Of a DNA stretch of 64,000 bases, positions 11,200 through 22,579 are shown piece after piece. Both the position numbers and the translations under genes were made by a program. Below the pieces are notes generated by a model. It was not told where the DNA came from, did not search any database, and was given only the letters and a program-made list of their open reading frames with translations. Location: NCBI GenBank assembly GCA_030248195.1, contig JASAND010000480.1, positions 1 through 64,000 on the forward strand. The letters are read 5' to 3'. The stretch comes from Trissonchulus latispiculum. Its lineage: Eukaryota > Nematoda > Enoplea > Enoplida > Ironidae. How positions within the stretch are numbered: position 1 is the first letter of the stretch; each line of letters begins with the position of its first letter.

Positions 11200-12590
11200 G
11201 GTTCTTCTTGGACAGATCTTGAAAAACTTTAAAAAATTTTAGAATCAGAACTGTATATTCGAGAATTTTCTTAGTTTCAGGAATTCCAGATTTTATGCAG
11301 GGTAAATCTAAAATATCAAATATTTCGCAAAAACCATTGTTTCCATGATGAATTGTTTCCATATTTTTGCTTTGTAAACATTTCTCGAAATTGCTGGCAA
11401 TTCCTGGAATTTCGACTTTACGAACTTTCCAGATATTTAAACGTTTCTCCAATACTGACAAAATGGGCATCATTTGAAAGCTCTGGACGTGCGACACAGC
11501 TTTCCCAATAATACAAAGTCTTGACAATGTGCTAAATTCCCGGAATTCTCGGACTCTGACTTTTATAAGAAAGGTTGTTCAGCTTGTCAATAGCTCTCCA
11601 GTGGTACCGACGTCATAGGTATCGCACTACATAGATTTGCCAAAAATCTAACCTTGAATTTTGGATTTTTCTAAATTATCGAAATCTCCAAATCCGGACG
11701 AAAATATACATTAGTGCCTAGTGGGAGTCGCTCCATAGATCGTTAGATTGCAAAATAGCGACCAAAGCTATTCTGGTAGCTCCAGTTACTATGGGGTTAG
11801 TTGTTCATAAAACAGTACATTTTACTGACAAAATCAACAATGGTTAGTACATTGTGAATCTAATTATAGTCTTACCAAGTTTAGAAAGGTCACTTTTAAG
11901 AGGTTCGTTCTGATTAGCATGACACTTAACAGTTTTTCTACTAACTGTTGTGTATCCCTGAAGTCTTCATAAGTTAATGATTTGCTTAACTGACCCTCAT
12001 CAACCTCCAGAGAACTTCACTAATTAATTATGGTTTATGGCATCTGATGATGGTTGTTTTATGACCGCCAAAAATATAGCCAAAACGAGCATAAACTGTG
12101 CGGAAAGAGAGAGAGACGTTTAACTTAAAAGGTATTAGTGAGAAAGCCTTTTCACAATAATCCTATTATTTCGAACCTTGACAAAATCCTGGAAACCGAT
12201 GGAATCTGACATAAAGATAAAACTAACTCCTTCCCATATTCATTAACAGAATCCAGCCTTACCGCAAACCTAAGCAGTCCCGAAGCCTGTAACCAATTAA
12301 AAATGTTCATAAGACATTTTCTGGGTTCAGCTATCTAATAAGAAAAGCTGAAACTGCATGTAACTCGTTAATTTAGTCCTGTCATGCATTACGTCTTTTG
12401 TCCTGTTCTGGGTCCAGCTCCTTATTGCCACTACACTGGTGTCACAGTTCGCAGAAACAAGTTTTGAATCGGATGGGAAGTGCCTGTCTGTAACATGATT
12501 GGCCTTGGTAGGTATATGTGTAGTAGTAGGATTGCTCAATACGACAACGACTAACCTAATAAAACAAACACACAACCTTAACGTAAGTAC
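11200..12590. other. No recognised feature
   Basis: AT-rich, with no coding or repeat structure that I could support apart from ordinary low-complexity A/T runs. Confidence 0.4.
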
Positions 12591-12594
12591 ATAC

Positions 12595-12798
12595 CAGTGG
12601 AGTGGTTTGACCTTTTCTTGAGGCTTTCCGTCTGGGATTCGGATCCCCCGGCGTTCCGGAGAGGAGTTGTCGGATGGGAAAGTGAGACTGAGAGTGGGCG
12701 TGTCTGGACGGCTGTTTCGGATGGATCCTACTTTGAGTCAGAAGACCACACTCTTCCCCAAAGTTCTTGGACATGATCACTACGTCACTCGCTAATAT
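12595..12798 (-). CDS. Probable upstream cytosolic exon of adenylyl cyclase
   Basis: 204 nt (68 codons), open and in phase 0 at both ends, between gtatttcag|ATA and CCACTG|gtatgt. The product is hydrophilic: Arg/Ser/His/Pro-rich, with RRKASRKG near its end, a possible basophilic kinase site. It has no family signature. Strand, phase and its position upstream of the Ser-run exon at 7524 suggest it codes the N-terminal cytosolic region of the same gene. It could belong to another gene. Confidence 0.5.
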
Positions 12799-13044
12799 CT
12801 GAAATACAAGTCAATATATAACAACACTATCGGGTGGGTGACACAAGCATAAGTCTTTGGCTGTTACTCGTGTTGGACGAAAAAGATGTAGCTTTACTTC
12901 TGAGATATGATGTACGGATAGATGCTTGCACAAAATGAAACCGGAATTCCTAGAAGCAGTGGAAGAATTCTGATTCAGATTTGCTTGAATGAAATTTTGT
13001 GGAATGACATTTAGAAGAATGCTGTCTGTTGCATATCCGATGAT

Positions 13045-13072
13045 GGACACACACACGCACACGCACACACAC
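13045..13072. repeat. (CA)n microsatellite
   Basis: CACACACGCACACGCACACACAC-type run; a short imperfect dinucleotide repeat. Confidence 0.9.
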
Positions 13073-14028
13073 TCAGACACGGAAGGTACATAGACATTTT
13101 AGTTATTTTGTTGGGGTCATAGACCTACCTTCATTACGTTAATGAATCCACGCAAGTTGAAACGAAGTAGAGGTACAGCTCGCTCACCTGCCGTCACGCT
13201 TGCAATAAACCTCGTCAGTCTTAAAAAAATTTCAAGTTAATAAATTTCGTTTTCTAGTAAGCTGGCCCGAATTCTTCGTGAACAAACAATCACTCACTAA
13301 GAAAGATTCGGAGAAAGTCCCTTGGCCCGCTGCACACTGTCAGTCGCAGTTTTGCCGGTTTAAGCAATTTCTAATCAAACATTGTTACCAACGTTCGCGA
13401 AATTTTTTAAGTATTTTGCATGTTTCTTATGAGTAACCTTCTTACGGTATCTTAAGGTGGCGATTCCTTTTGGGCACATATTGTTGGTTGACGACTCAAA
13501 TCAAGATGAAATTTGATGAAACTTTCCAAACTAAGTTCTTTTACAATTCTAACACCCTCCGCGCAATCCCGCTAAAGAACGTCGACGTCTCCGTTCAGGA
13601 CCATTTTTCTCGATTTTTGTCATTTAGTCAGTAGCTGCATAGGTATGACTATGTATATTCATTCGAAAGATCTTATTTAGCGCTACATTTTTGCTTTTTG
13701 AAGTACCTTACTAGCTTCTCGCTATCGTGAGATATAGCCGATTTTCTTATTTTAGCGTTGAAAACTTGTCATTTTTGCACAAATAAAATAATCCGCCATT
13801 TCTTGAGCTACACAAGCCGGAAAACTAAATTAAGGGTATCAATTTGAAGGTTTCTCGAGGCCAATTATCCGTGCCATTATAATCTTCCAACTGCTATCAT
13901 AAAAAATGTAGTTTTTGCAAAAACATGACCATCAGCGATTGTGGATCATTTACTATGCAAGCTAGAGGGTTGCCACTTACTAGACGTGTTTTACACAAAA
14001 ATATCCAGGGACCCTTTGTTAGTTGCCC

Positions 14029-16116
14029 CAGAGTTGGAAGTGGACAAGATTTTGAGTGTCCACGTCCACGTTTGTCCACGCAGGTCTTGTCCACGTCCGC
14101 CCGCACATGCCCGCATGTCCACGATTCTAAATTTTGTCCACCAGTGCCCACGTTTCAAAACAAATTTTATTGTAGTAATCCTAGTTTTAATTCTATAAAG
14201 CCAGGATTTTTTTTGAATTATTGGATTAATTTAAAATTTTCTGGAAATTTACATTTTTGCAGTGTAAACACGTTATCATGGTTTTGTGTAGCATTTAATA
14301 CCATATGTAGTGCATTGTTTTCGTCTGTTCCGGAGAAAGAAACAGCATGTACTGCTTTTCGCTTCGCACACAATGATATTTCATCCAAAATACTGAACGT
14401 CAATATTGAACATTAAAATCTTGAGAAAATGTCCAATGGCGGGAGATCTGGGGAGCGGGGTCTTTCAGACGTTGAGAATTTTCAAAAATTACTAAAAATC
14501 AGGTCACAAAACCTGTACTTTTCCAAAGTAGGAAGATATTATATTCACTCAAAATGGGTAGAGATAAAGCATGTACATTAGAAGCCAAAAATATGTCTAA
14601 ATTTACAAGTATATACTTAAAATATGTTAATTAAAATTTAAAAATGTAATGGTTAATGATTGTTCTAAGAAACGCTGGTATTGGCAATGCTGAGTCGAAA
14701 TCAAACAGAAGTAAATAGCACATGGATGAAATCATTGCGCTGAAGGCGCAAAAATTTTTTCGAAATAACTTAAAACTTCACTAAAATGAATAAGAATTTG
14801 CTTCTTCAGCTAAAAATTTAGTGTTTTAAAATTTTTTGTACTTTTAAAAAGTGCCAAAAACACAAAGGTTAGATATTCAATAAAACTTGATGAGAGGTTC
14901 TTTGAGATGAGTGGCAGGTGTCTGCTATTTTGGATTGAAATTTCCCCCATTCCTCCTCTGCAATAATAAAGAAAAATCCCAGTAATAAAATTGGATTTCA
15001 AACATTTAATTGTTGTTATTGAAATATCTATAAAATTTAAACAATTTTTGTTACAAAACAACAACGATAACAAGAAAACAATTTTTGAATACGGATTTCT
15101 CGAAGTGTGGCATAGCTAAAGAAAAGGACCAGTTCAGGTTTTAAAAGAAATTTCTTCCAGAGGGCTATTCTTTCTGAAATCGTTTAATGATTAATACGCA
15201 AAACCATGAAAAATTTCCTTCGGTAATTGTAATTGTAATTGTCTCAGAAATGCGTGTGCAAAGCTGTTTTCTAATTGATTGTATTAGTTGAGAGAAATCT
15301 GTGTTCAAAACAATCTGGTTGCGATTTTCAAAATTTCACATTTTCGTTGCTGTGCTGTAGAGGCAGAGAGCTCTCCATTAAACAAAGCCTGTCCATTACG
15401 ACTACAAATGTGGACAATACTTGATCGACGGACCTGCGCTGTTGAAGCTGTCGAAATCTTGCAATATTTGATTTTTCGAAGAATGGCCAGTTTTAGGAAC
15501 TCGAAAATCAATTTTCACTGTTACCTCTTAAATTGTAAGGAATCGAAAAATACACTGAAGAGCAAAGTTGTAGGCCTTGGTGAGAGGATGGCGGATTTAT
15601 CTAATTTCTCTAAAACGCAAATGTTCATGCCGCGACTTTTCTAAAATGGTTCATAGGCTAAACGATGTAGTTGTAGCAAATTTGACTAAATTTCAAGGAC
15701 AATTGCGCTTTTAAAGCCCAAAAACACGCGAACCCGAACCAGCACCTTAAGCATTGTAATTATTATGAAAAAATATGTTCATTATGATTCCTTTCCCAGC
15801 AAACACCAAGTACGTAATATCACACCAACGCCTGCAGCGAGTAGGCCATAGTATTAAAGCGATTTAAAAAGAAATGGGGTCAGCAAAGCTAAAGAGTCAC
15901 ATAAAATTATGCCAGCACAATAAAATATAACAATGGAAGACTAAAAATAGCCAACATAAAAACAATTATAGGTTGAATTTTAACGCTTTTTATAAAAAAC
16001 GGGTGACGAAAATTTTGTCCACATTTGTCCACGTTTGTCCACGTGGACAAACCTTCTGTCCATGTCCACTGGACCCGCGGGTACCCGCGGCTACCCGCGT
16101 CCACCTTCCAACTCTG
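14029..16116. mobile_element. hAT-like DNA transposon, non-autonomous (2.1 kb)
   Basis: The ends are CAGAGTTGGAAGTGG (14,029) and its inverse CTTCCAACTCTG (ending 16,116), flanked by AGTTGCCC and AGTTGCCT, an 8-bp target duplication with one mismatch. Subterminal zones are made of repeated GTCCACG motifs and, at the right, GGGTACCCGCGG units. No transposase frame is visible. The same ends flank the element at 44,519-57,524. It contains a copy of the dispersed repeat seen at about 43,870-44,510. Confidence 0.85.
15061..15751. repeat. Dispersed repeat, unsplit copy
   Basis: It resembles 43,870-44,510 plus 57,533-57,714 along its length, for example GTTCAAAACAATCTGG, GCTGTCGAAATCTTGCAATA and GCTTTTAAAGCCCAAAAA. 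It ends in CCCGAACCAGCACCTTAAG, the inverse of the start of the family copy at 43,686. The left end is not found here. Part of the same repeat recurs at 41,395-41,640. Confidence 0.8.
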
Positions 16117-16119
16117 AGT

Positions 16120-17080
16120 TGCCTTGAGATTGCTGCTTTCTAGCTAAGGTGGTCGCTTGTCAAAGTTGGGAAAAGTAGGCAAAATTCAGGTTGCGCATAC
16201 ATTTTAGCTAATTTCTTTATTACGAAGAGCGGCTTCAGGGTCCCCAGCTATTTGATAGTGGAATCCAATGATGTGGCCGATGCCTCACAAAAAATTTACT
16301 TTAGTCTGCAAGAAATATGGAAAATTAAATTACTTCGAAAATGCAGTAAAACAATTTCCAATAAATAGAGTTAATTTCGTTGCATTCATTAGGTAGAAAA
16401 AATATTAAGCTGCGTTTCGATATAAAATTGGTTTCTTAACTCCAAATGAATGAATGAATGTGTAATGAGGGTTCAAAGTTGATGTTTCTAAAAGGAATCA
16501 CCACCTTAAAATAAAATAGATCAAACTTCGTCTTTTCAAAAAAGCATTGCACGCACACACTAGGCACCTTTTGAGTGGAAAACATAAAATGAATAAATGC
16601 ATTTGCATATAAAGAATGAATGCATTTGACATAAATGAAAATGTGCTAAGAAAGAAGGGCCATGTCAGAGAGTGGGTCTGGATAATACAGATCAAGAGAA
16701 TTCCCCTTCTTGACCAGTGCCAGGAAAATGCTGTGAGGAAGTCAAGAAAGGGAATCAAATGAGTAGAATGAGAAGGGAAGAGAGGAGCTGAAATTGAAAA
16801 GGATCAGGAGAGGAGAAAAAGATTGAGTTGAAAAAGGTGGCTGGAATAATTCTGATTATTCGGGTGAGAAAAGAAAGGAGAAGTGAGTGAGTCCTCTCCC
16901 TCCACTCCAATCCCGTGTAATCTCATCATGTTAGCTCACTCCACTCTTCCATGACTGGGCTCAGAGGGGGGACTGGACACGGCGGGAAAGTCCGCCACTA
17001 AATCTGAAAACAATGTCATGACAATATTAAACTGTACTGTGATTTTGGCTATTTCCAAAAGATTATATATATGTTGCCTT
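16120..17080. other. No recognised feature
   Basis: Purine-rich stretches (GAGAAGGGAAGAGAGGAG type) at 16,760-16,900 and otherwise anonymous sequence. No gene or repeat family was recognised. Confidence 0.4.
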
Positions 17081-17081
17081 C

Positions 17082-17085
<4 letters not shown>

Positions 17086-17137
<52 letters not shown>
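17086..17137. repeat. (TAG)n microsatellite, 3' tail of the LINE
   Basis: About 17 uninterrupted TAG triplets (CTA on the minus strand). They lie just past the LINE 3' untranslated region in its own orientation, so this is probably the element's 3' terminal repeat. Confidence 0.85.
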
Positions 17138-17138
<1 letters not shown>

Positions 17139-18405
17139 TTAATCAACCAACCAAAGAATAACAACATAAACCAACCAAAGTATGCATACAGTTACTTATA
17201 ACAGGTAAACATACCTATAATTGCAATTTCTAGCAAATAGTATAGCAATAAGAGCATAGGTTGAAAGGTGCAGGGCGGGCCGTTTAGCCGGCTACTAATC
17301 CTCGCCCCTTAATAAAATTTTGAAAAGAAACATTTGCGAGTCGACTTTTAAAAATTAGTAAATTTTCTGAAGAGACAACATATTCGTCCAATGAGTTCCA
17401 GATGGATACAACCCTATTACTGAAAAAATGTTTTCTAACATCTAAATTTGACCTTTTGGTAAACAGCTTTTGAGAATGACCTCGCATGTTTGGATATGGC
17501 AAATATTCAAAGTAATCATCAAATGACAATTCCACTAATCCGTGTATTATTTTATACACCATTACAATATCCCTATAAATTCGTCTTTCTTCCAATGATG
17601 GTAAGTTCAGTTTCCTAAGACGTTCAGCGTAAGTCAAGTTTCTAAAGCCAGGAAGTTTTCTAGTGAATAAACGCTGAACCCGTTCAATTAGATCAATATC
17701 TTTAACCATGTACGGTGACCACACTTCTGAACAGTATTCTAGTTTTGGTCTAACATAGGTTTTATATAATTTTAGTAGAAATGACTGGTCTCGATTACGA
17801 AATGCAGCAAAAATGACATTTACTTTCCTAAAACCTGCTTTCGCAATGTCGTTAGAATGTAAAGAGAATTTCAAATCTTTGGTGATTTTTATACCAAGAT
17901 CCACGAAACTTGTTACCTTAGTCAGAAGCTGATTTCCGAGCATGTAATCAGAAATTGGGTTTGCATAACCAAAGTACATAGCAACACATTTAGTTAGAGC
18001 AAGGGACAATTGCTTCAGATTTGCCCAATTAAATACATTATTTAGGTCATTTTGCACAAGCAATTGACTTAGTCCAGCATTTTGGTAAACTAAATATATT
18101 TTAGCATCATCAGCATACAGTCTAATGTCAAGGGTTTCAAGTACAGAACATAAATCATTTATGTACGTAAGGAACAACAAGGGCCCTAAAATACTACCTT
18201 GTGGGACCCCTGAAGTCACTGGCAGTTTAGCAGATACGTTACTTTCAACGGACACATATTGCATACGATTTAGTAAATAATCACAAATCCATTTATACAA
18301 TTTACCACGAAAACCAAGTGAGGCGAGAACTTGAAGTAATTTTGGATGAGCCACTGTATCAAAGGCTTTGGCGATGTCCAGGTAAATAACATCTAATTCA
18401 AATCA
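17138..18405 (-). mobile_element. 5'-truncated non-LTR retrotransposon (LINE)
   Basis: Contains one long reverse transcriptase frame and a 3' untranslated region of about 150 bp ending in a (CTA)n tail. The frame continues upstream of the annotated Met as LDVIYLDIAKAFDTVAH, then hits an in-frame TGA near 18,400. The 5' part of the element, including any endonuclease, is therefore missing, as is common after target-primed reverse transcription. The clade is uncertain; it looks jockey/CR1-like. Confidence 0.9.
17284..18354 (-). CDS. LINE reverse transcriptase (partial)
   Basis: 356 residues of RNA-dependent DNA polymerase. Visible motifs in order are SGVPQGSILGPLLF (fingers/palm, motif B), the catalytic LYADDAKIY (motif C, Y-A-D-D) and LGIKI with a following Lys-rich stretch (motif D region). 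The thumb and C-terminal region follows, with YVRPKLEYCSEVWSP and RLRKLNLPSLEERR, typical of jockey/CR1-type LINE ORF2. The motif A aspartate lies just upstream of the first Met (DIAKAFD), so the Met is not a true start. The frame is otherwise intact to its stop, implying fairly recent insertion. Confidence 0.92.
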   Translation of the reverse strand: MAHPKLLQVLASLGFRGKLYKWICDYLLNRMQYVSVESNVSAKLPVTSGVPQGSILGPLLFLTYINDLCSVLETLDIRLYADDAKIYLVYQNAGLSQLLVQNDLNNVFNWANLKQLSLALTKCVAMYFGYANPISDYMLGNQLLTKVTSFVDLGIKITKDLKFSLHSNDIAKAGFRKVNVIFAAFRNRDQSFLLKLYKTYVRPKLEYCSEVWSPYMVKDIDLIERVQRLFTRKLPGFRNLTYAERLRKLNLPSLEERRIYRDIVMVYKIIHGLVELSFDDYFEYLPYPNMRGHSQKLFTKRSNLDVRKHFFSNRVVSIWNSLDEYVVSSENLLIFKSRLANVSFQNFIKGRGLVAG

Positions 18406-19288
18406 TTTTTAAAGCGTAGCCTATTAACCAGTTGCAACCATGGCAAGATAAGAAATCTTTAGTATAAAGCTAGTCCCTCTTGAGCGAGAAGTCTGGTTTG
18501 GTTATTTACTAACCAAGGTTGCAGGCTCAACTGCGAGGCGAGGAGTCATTTGAGGATTCGACTGCCTGATTGCTAGAAGGATTGCAACTCCAGGAAGCTC
18601 AACTCCAGCGACTGACAATAACTCACCGAAGGAGCTCAATCTTGGGTGGCGCCGAAGACGGATGGCGAAATCGGGGGAAATAGAGAAACGTATCCCGAGC
18701 TCTCCCGAGAGGTTCTCCTAGCTCGGCCCCTTAGTAAACTTTTATTATTGATTAATTACAATACAGTTAAGATTCAAATAGGCAACTACACGGGAATAAA
18801 AATTCTTCTGGGATATGTCAGGAGAAGATGGAGAATAAATGCTAAAGCATGGAGGAAAGTTTGAGCTAAAATTAAAGAAAGAGCAGAGCTAAGGGTAGAA
18901 ACCGGAGAGTTTCTGTCCGAAAATTAAAATAACAAATTTGGATACACCTTGTGAGAGCTTTAAAATGGGTGAGCCCTTGCTAATGTCACCGCCAAACAAT
19001 TCAAAAGAAAACCTTTTGGTCAGTACTAACTACTCATTGGTTGAACCAAAATAGTTGCGTTTTTGTCAGAAGCATGTGACACCCACATGAACAGGCCAAA
19101 GGAGATGCTAAAAATTACGATGATAAACAATGAAAGGCAGTGGAAATCATAAAATTGATGTACATTCCTTAGGGCCAGAAACATGAGCAATTTTCCAGAA
19201 AATCCAATACATACCAAACTAATTGCACTATTCATAGTGATTATGAGAGATTTGAGTTGGTTTAAACGAGAAACAAAGGGACTAACAC
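18406..19288. other. No recognised feature
   Basis: No coding sequence or known repeat recognised between the LINE and the hAT nest. Confidence 0.4.
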
Positions 19289-20957
19289 TAGTGTTTGAGG
19301 CCGGCCGGGGTTTCACCGCCCGTCGGCGACCGGTGAGCCCGTAGGCCGGCCGGTGTTCGGCCAGCCGGCCGGCTACTGGACTAGAGCAGTTTGCAGTAAA
19401 GATGAGGACGAGCCGGACTTTTCCGGCTCGGCTCGGCTCGGCTCGCGAGAAAATGAGGTCGGCTCGGCTCAGCTCGGCTCGCGGTCATACCCGGCTCGGC
19501 TCGGCTCGGCTCGAGAAAATTTTGAAAGTGGGTCGGCTCGGCTCGGCTCGCCAAGCTTGAAATTTCAAATTAGCCAGATTGCATCGAATTTTATTTTGCT
19601 CAGTTCCTTGTTGTCTTGGTCAAATTTATTAACGAAGTCGTAACCAGTTATAATTACAAGTTAAGATTTATCTTTAGCCTCTCAAGATCATATTATATAC
19701 TCGAATACTAAAAGCAGTTACAACTTTTTCGCTATCTGATAAAATAAAAATACTACAAATACCCAGAAACACAGAATAATGGATTTTACAGGTAAGATTT
19801 TTTTATGAAACCAAAACTGAGACGTAAAAATGAAATAAGTCAAAAGTTTTTCTTACTAAAAGTATATCAATACCACGCATGGGCAATGCCTGCACAACTT
19901 CTGCACATGTGCAGGCTAGGGAAAATTTACCCCCGCGCAGTGCGCAGCAAACATTTTAACCCCGCGCAGTAAAATTTTTACCCCGCGCAGGAAACCGCCT
20001 CAAGACTTGATCCCGTGCAGCAAATTTTTATCGCCGCGCCACAATAGTTTTACTCCCGCGCAACAAAATTTTGTACCGCGCAAAAAATTTATCGCCGCGC
20101 AACAAACTGTTTACCTCAACTCTTTACAAATAAAGTTCCGAAGATCGATTTTATTGCAAAATCAAGAACATTTCTTCAACTTCTGGAGGGTTCTGCCCCC
20201 CACACCCCCGTTGCAAAGATTTCACTGTACCCGATTTTTAATTATTTGGGACCCTTTTTGCGATCCCCCTCTTAACGTTTCCACGGTCTTTCCACGTACA
20301 GTTGCTTATATATTTTACTGACATGTTCTTGAAATCTTGATTATATGTTCTTCCTAAAAACAGATGAAAGAGGGTGCTATCAGGGAAAAACGATTTTTAT
20401 GTTCAGTGTCGGGGAATACCCCCTTTCAGCTTCCAAGGAAGAAGCAACTTCAAAAAATTTGGTCAAGTCAACGCTCTATTTCAAAGGGATGCTCTGGATA
20501 CCCTAGGATACGCCTTTGCATATATATTAAACTTAAGAGAAACTACAAAAACTTACTCAACTTAGTTCTGTAAGTTGTCAACTCAGGTATGCTGTCAAGT
20601 AAAAGGCTCCTCAAGCTAAAACGCACATTGATTTGTGCAAAAAAATGATTTTGTTTTTGCTGTTTTTTCTACATATTTTCTAATGTTTCCCTGCTGGATC
20701 TGTTTCTTAATATTGATTTTTGCCAAACCATAAAGTTGCACAACTGTCGCCCACTAGCATTTTGGTTAAAATTCTACTGTACGCCGAAGCCAAATATTTG
20801 AGTGTTTCCACTAAAGATTTGCCAGCGCCTTGAGAATTGTATCGGACCCCCACGGCTTTCTATAAACTGTTAAAACTACTTGTCATACCTTTGATTTTAG
20901 GTGGGCTTAAGATTTCCCTTAGGATTACGAGGCTTAGAATTTAGGATTTCCTTAAGC

Positions 20958-20962
20958 CTAAT

Positions 20963-20995
<33 letters not shown>

Positions 20996-21572
20996 GCAGG
21001 TTAGTTTTGCCTTTTGGTAAAACCTGCAATAGTAGTCCTGCTTAGTACGCGAGAGACAATGGTGAGAAACTACCATCTGATGGATTATGACCGAACGAAC
21101 TGAACGACTCTAAGTCAGAATCCAGCCCAGATTATATGGCCACGATAGATCAGCTCCACTTCGTTGGGAGGCTAGACTATGCTTGGTTCGCCAAGCTGGA
21201 CAAGCCATGGCGTATCCAGGGGAGGGGTTTTGGGGGTTGAATCCCCCTCCTTTTTGGCTGTATTTTATCAATGTTCCATTACAAAATGTGTATATACTTA
21301 AATTTTTGTCAAAACCCCCTCCTTTTCAGTAAAATTTTGTTAAAACCCTCTCCTCTTTAAAATCCTGGACACGCCCCTGGGACAAGCCACAGTACGAACC
21401 TCACCACAGATCTTAACTGGCCTATGTCTCGTTGAATATTATCTACACGAGCAATGGAGGGGGGCCAAATCATTTGCAGACGACTTAGGTACTGGTCGTA
21501 GTGTCGAAAGCGATTCGAGCAGCCACCACACCGCGAGATCCTGAGACTAAGCCCTCGATTGGCAGATTTGTC
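20958..21572 (+). pseudogene. 28S rRNA 3'-end fragment, interrupted
   Basis: Begins TAATAGGGAACGTGAGCTGG, then GGTTTAGACCGTCGTGAGG and the sarcin-ricin-loop region GCTTAGTACGCGAGAG (normally AGTACGAGAGG). GACTCTAAGTCAGAATCCAG follows, and after the MITE the rRNA 3' end GAGACTAAGCCC...GGCAGATTTGTC. About 50 nt around the sarcin-ricin loop are missing and base changes are present, so it cannot be functional rRNA. It lies inside the third-level hAT element. Confidence 0.88.
21206..21379. mobile_element. hAT-like MITE, innermost level (174 bp)
   Basis: Ends CATGGCGTATCCAGG and CCTGGACACGCCCCTG, with perfect 8-bp duplications GGACAAGC on both sides (21,198-21,205 and 21,380-21,387). It splits the 28S rRNA fragment. 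The same family (CAGGGGCGTATCCAGG ends) is at 35,471-35,681. Confidence 0.93.
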
Positions 21573-22579
21573 TTTATTCCCGTAACGGGAGACGACATTT
21601 ACGCAGCAATTTACTTCCATTTACGTTTCCAATAAGGAGACATCATATACAGCAGAAGCTGTTGTTAAACTATTGTTAAAAAAGTTGGTTTTAAGATTTT
21701 ATTTTTTGAAAACTAGTTACAACTCAATAATGCTAATTAAATTTTAAAAACATAATGAATTACGACTGCATTCATAAAAATCCCTTGCTATTGAAGTAAA
21801 ACCAGAGAATTAAAATTTTAAGATTTTTTGCTAGATTCATCAAATTCTTGAAGGATTGCGTAAAAGTTAGCAAATCTTTCCGACAAAGGGGTTTGAAAGA
21901 TACGTGACATAAGCAGAAGGTTGTAAAAACCACAGTCGACACATATCATGAAAAATTAAAATTTGACCCCCCGCGCAGTGAGCTCGAAGGCTGTACAGGC
22001 TAGCGCCAAGTTCATTGCCCATGTATGATCAATACCATATACAAGTTGGTGTCAAGGACAGCCTAACATTAAGATTAACATTTGCTTGGAAGATATCGAG
22101 AAAGCTAAAGAAAATTGTTGGCAATTAGTATTAGTCTTCACTGAAATTATTGGCAATTTTAGTTAAACAAGTGAAAATATAGCAGGGAAATTTGGTCGAA
22201 TTACTATTTTTTTGCTGGGGTCGGCTCGGCTCGGCTCGGCTCGGAGTTTCAGTTCTCCGGCTCGGCTCGGCTCGGCTCGGGAGAAATTGCTGCCGGCTCG
22301 GCTCGGCTCGGCTCGCGAGCCGAGCGGAGCCGAGCCGAGCCTCGAGCCAAAATCCTCATCTCTAGTTTGCAGTGCAGTTATTATAACTGCCTGCTAAGAT
22401 ACTTATTTTTCGATGTTATCTTAGAAAAGTAGCACAGCATGGCATAAAAAATTAGCAGAATTAGAGTTTTTGTCCATGTTAAGCTTAGTTGCTCTATTTT
22501 ATAAATTTCTGATTGGTGATTTGTATCCCAGCCGGTGGCCGGCCGGCGAGCAAAAGTCAAAGGCCGGCCTCAAACACTA

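Larger units (their letters stand above)
19874..22027. mobile_element. hAT-like element, third level
   Basis: Terminal repeats CACGCATGGGCAATG and (inverse of right end) CATACATGGGCAATG, 13 of 15 matching, flanked by perfect 8-bp duplications ATCAATAC at 19,866-19,873 and 22,028-22,035. The duplication fits nTnnnnAn. The subterminal zone has repeated CCCCGCGCAG units at left (19,930-20,100) and one at right. It carries a 28S rRNA fragment. Confidence 0.9.
19397..22364. mobile_element. hAT-like element, second level
   Basis: Terminal repeats TAAAGATGAGGA (left) and TCCTCATCTCTA (right, inverse TAGAGATGAGGA), flanked by perfect 8-bp duplications GTTTGCAG at 19,389-19,396 and 22,365-22,372. The duplication fits the hAT preference nTnnnnAn. 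Both subterminal zones are (GGCTC)n arrays: 19,422-19,555 and 22,217-22,345. No transposase was found. Ends of the same type (TAGRGATG) occur at 38,345 and 56,892. Confidence 0.92.
19289..22579. mobile_element. hAT-like MITE, outermost of a four-level nest
   Basis: Perfect 18-bp terminal inverted repeats TAGTGTTTGAGGCCGGCC at 19,289-19,306 and 22,562-22,579. The flanking 8-mers ACTAACAC and ACTATCCC agree at six of eight positions, a worn target duplication. Without its insert it is only about 320 bp, with GGCCGGCC-rich ends. It has been interrupted by the element at 19,397-22,364. Confidence 0.8.

Noticed and set aside
13925..14416. 163-residue plus-strand frame
   Set aside because: It crosses the end of the hAT-like element and its GTCCACG repeats; no domain or codon signal seen.
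22200..22345. Coding frame from (GGCTC)n arrays (also 19,353-19,643)
   Set aside because: Low-complexity ARLGS repeats from a pentanucleotide array.
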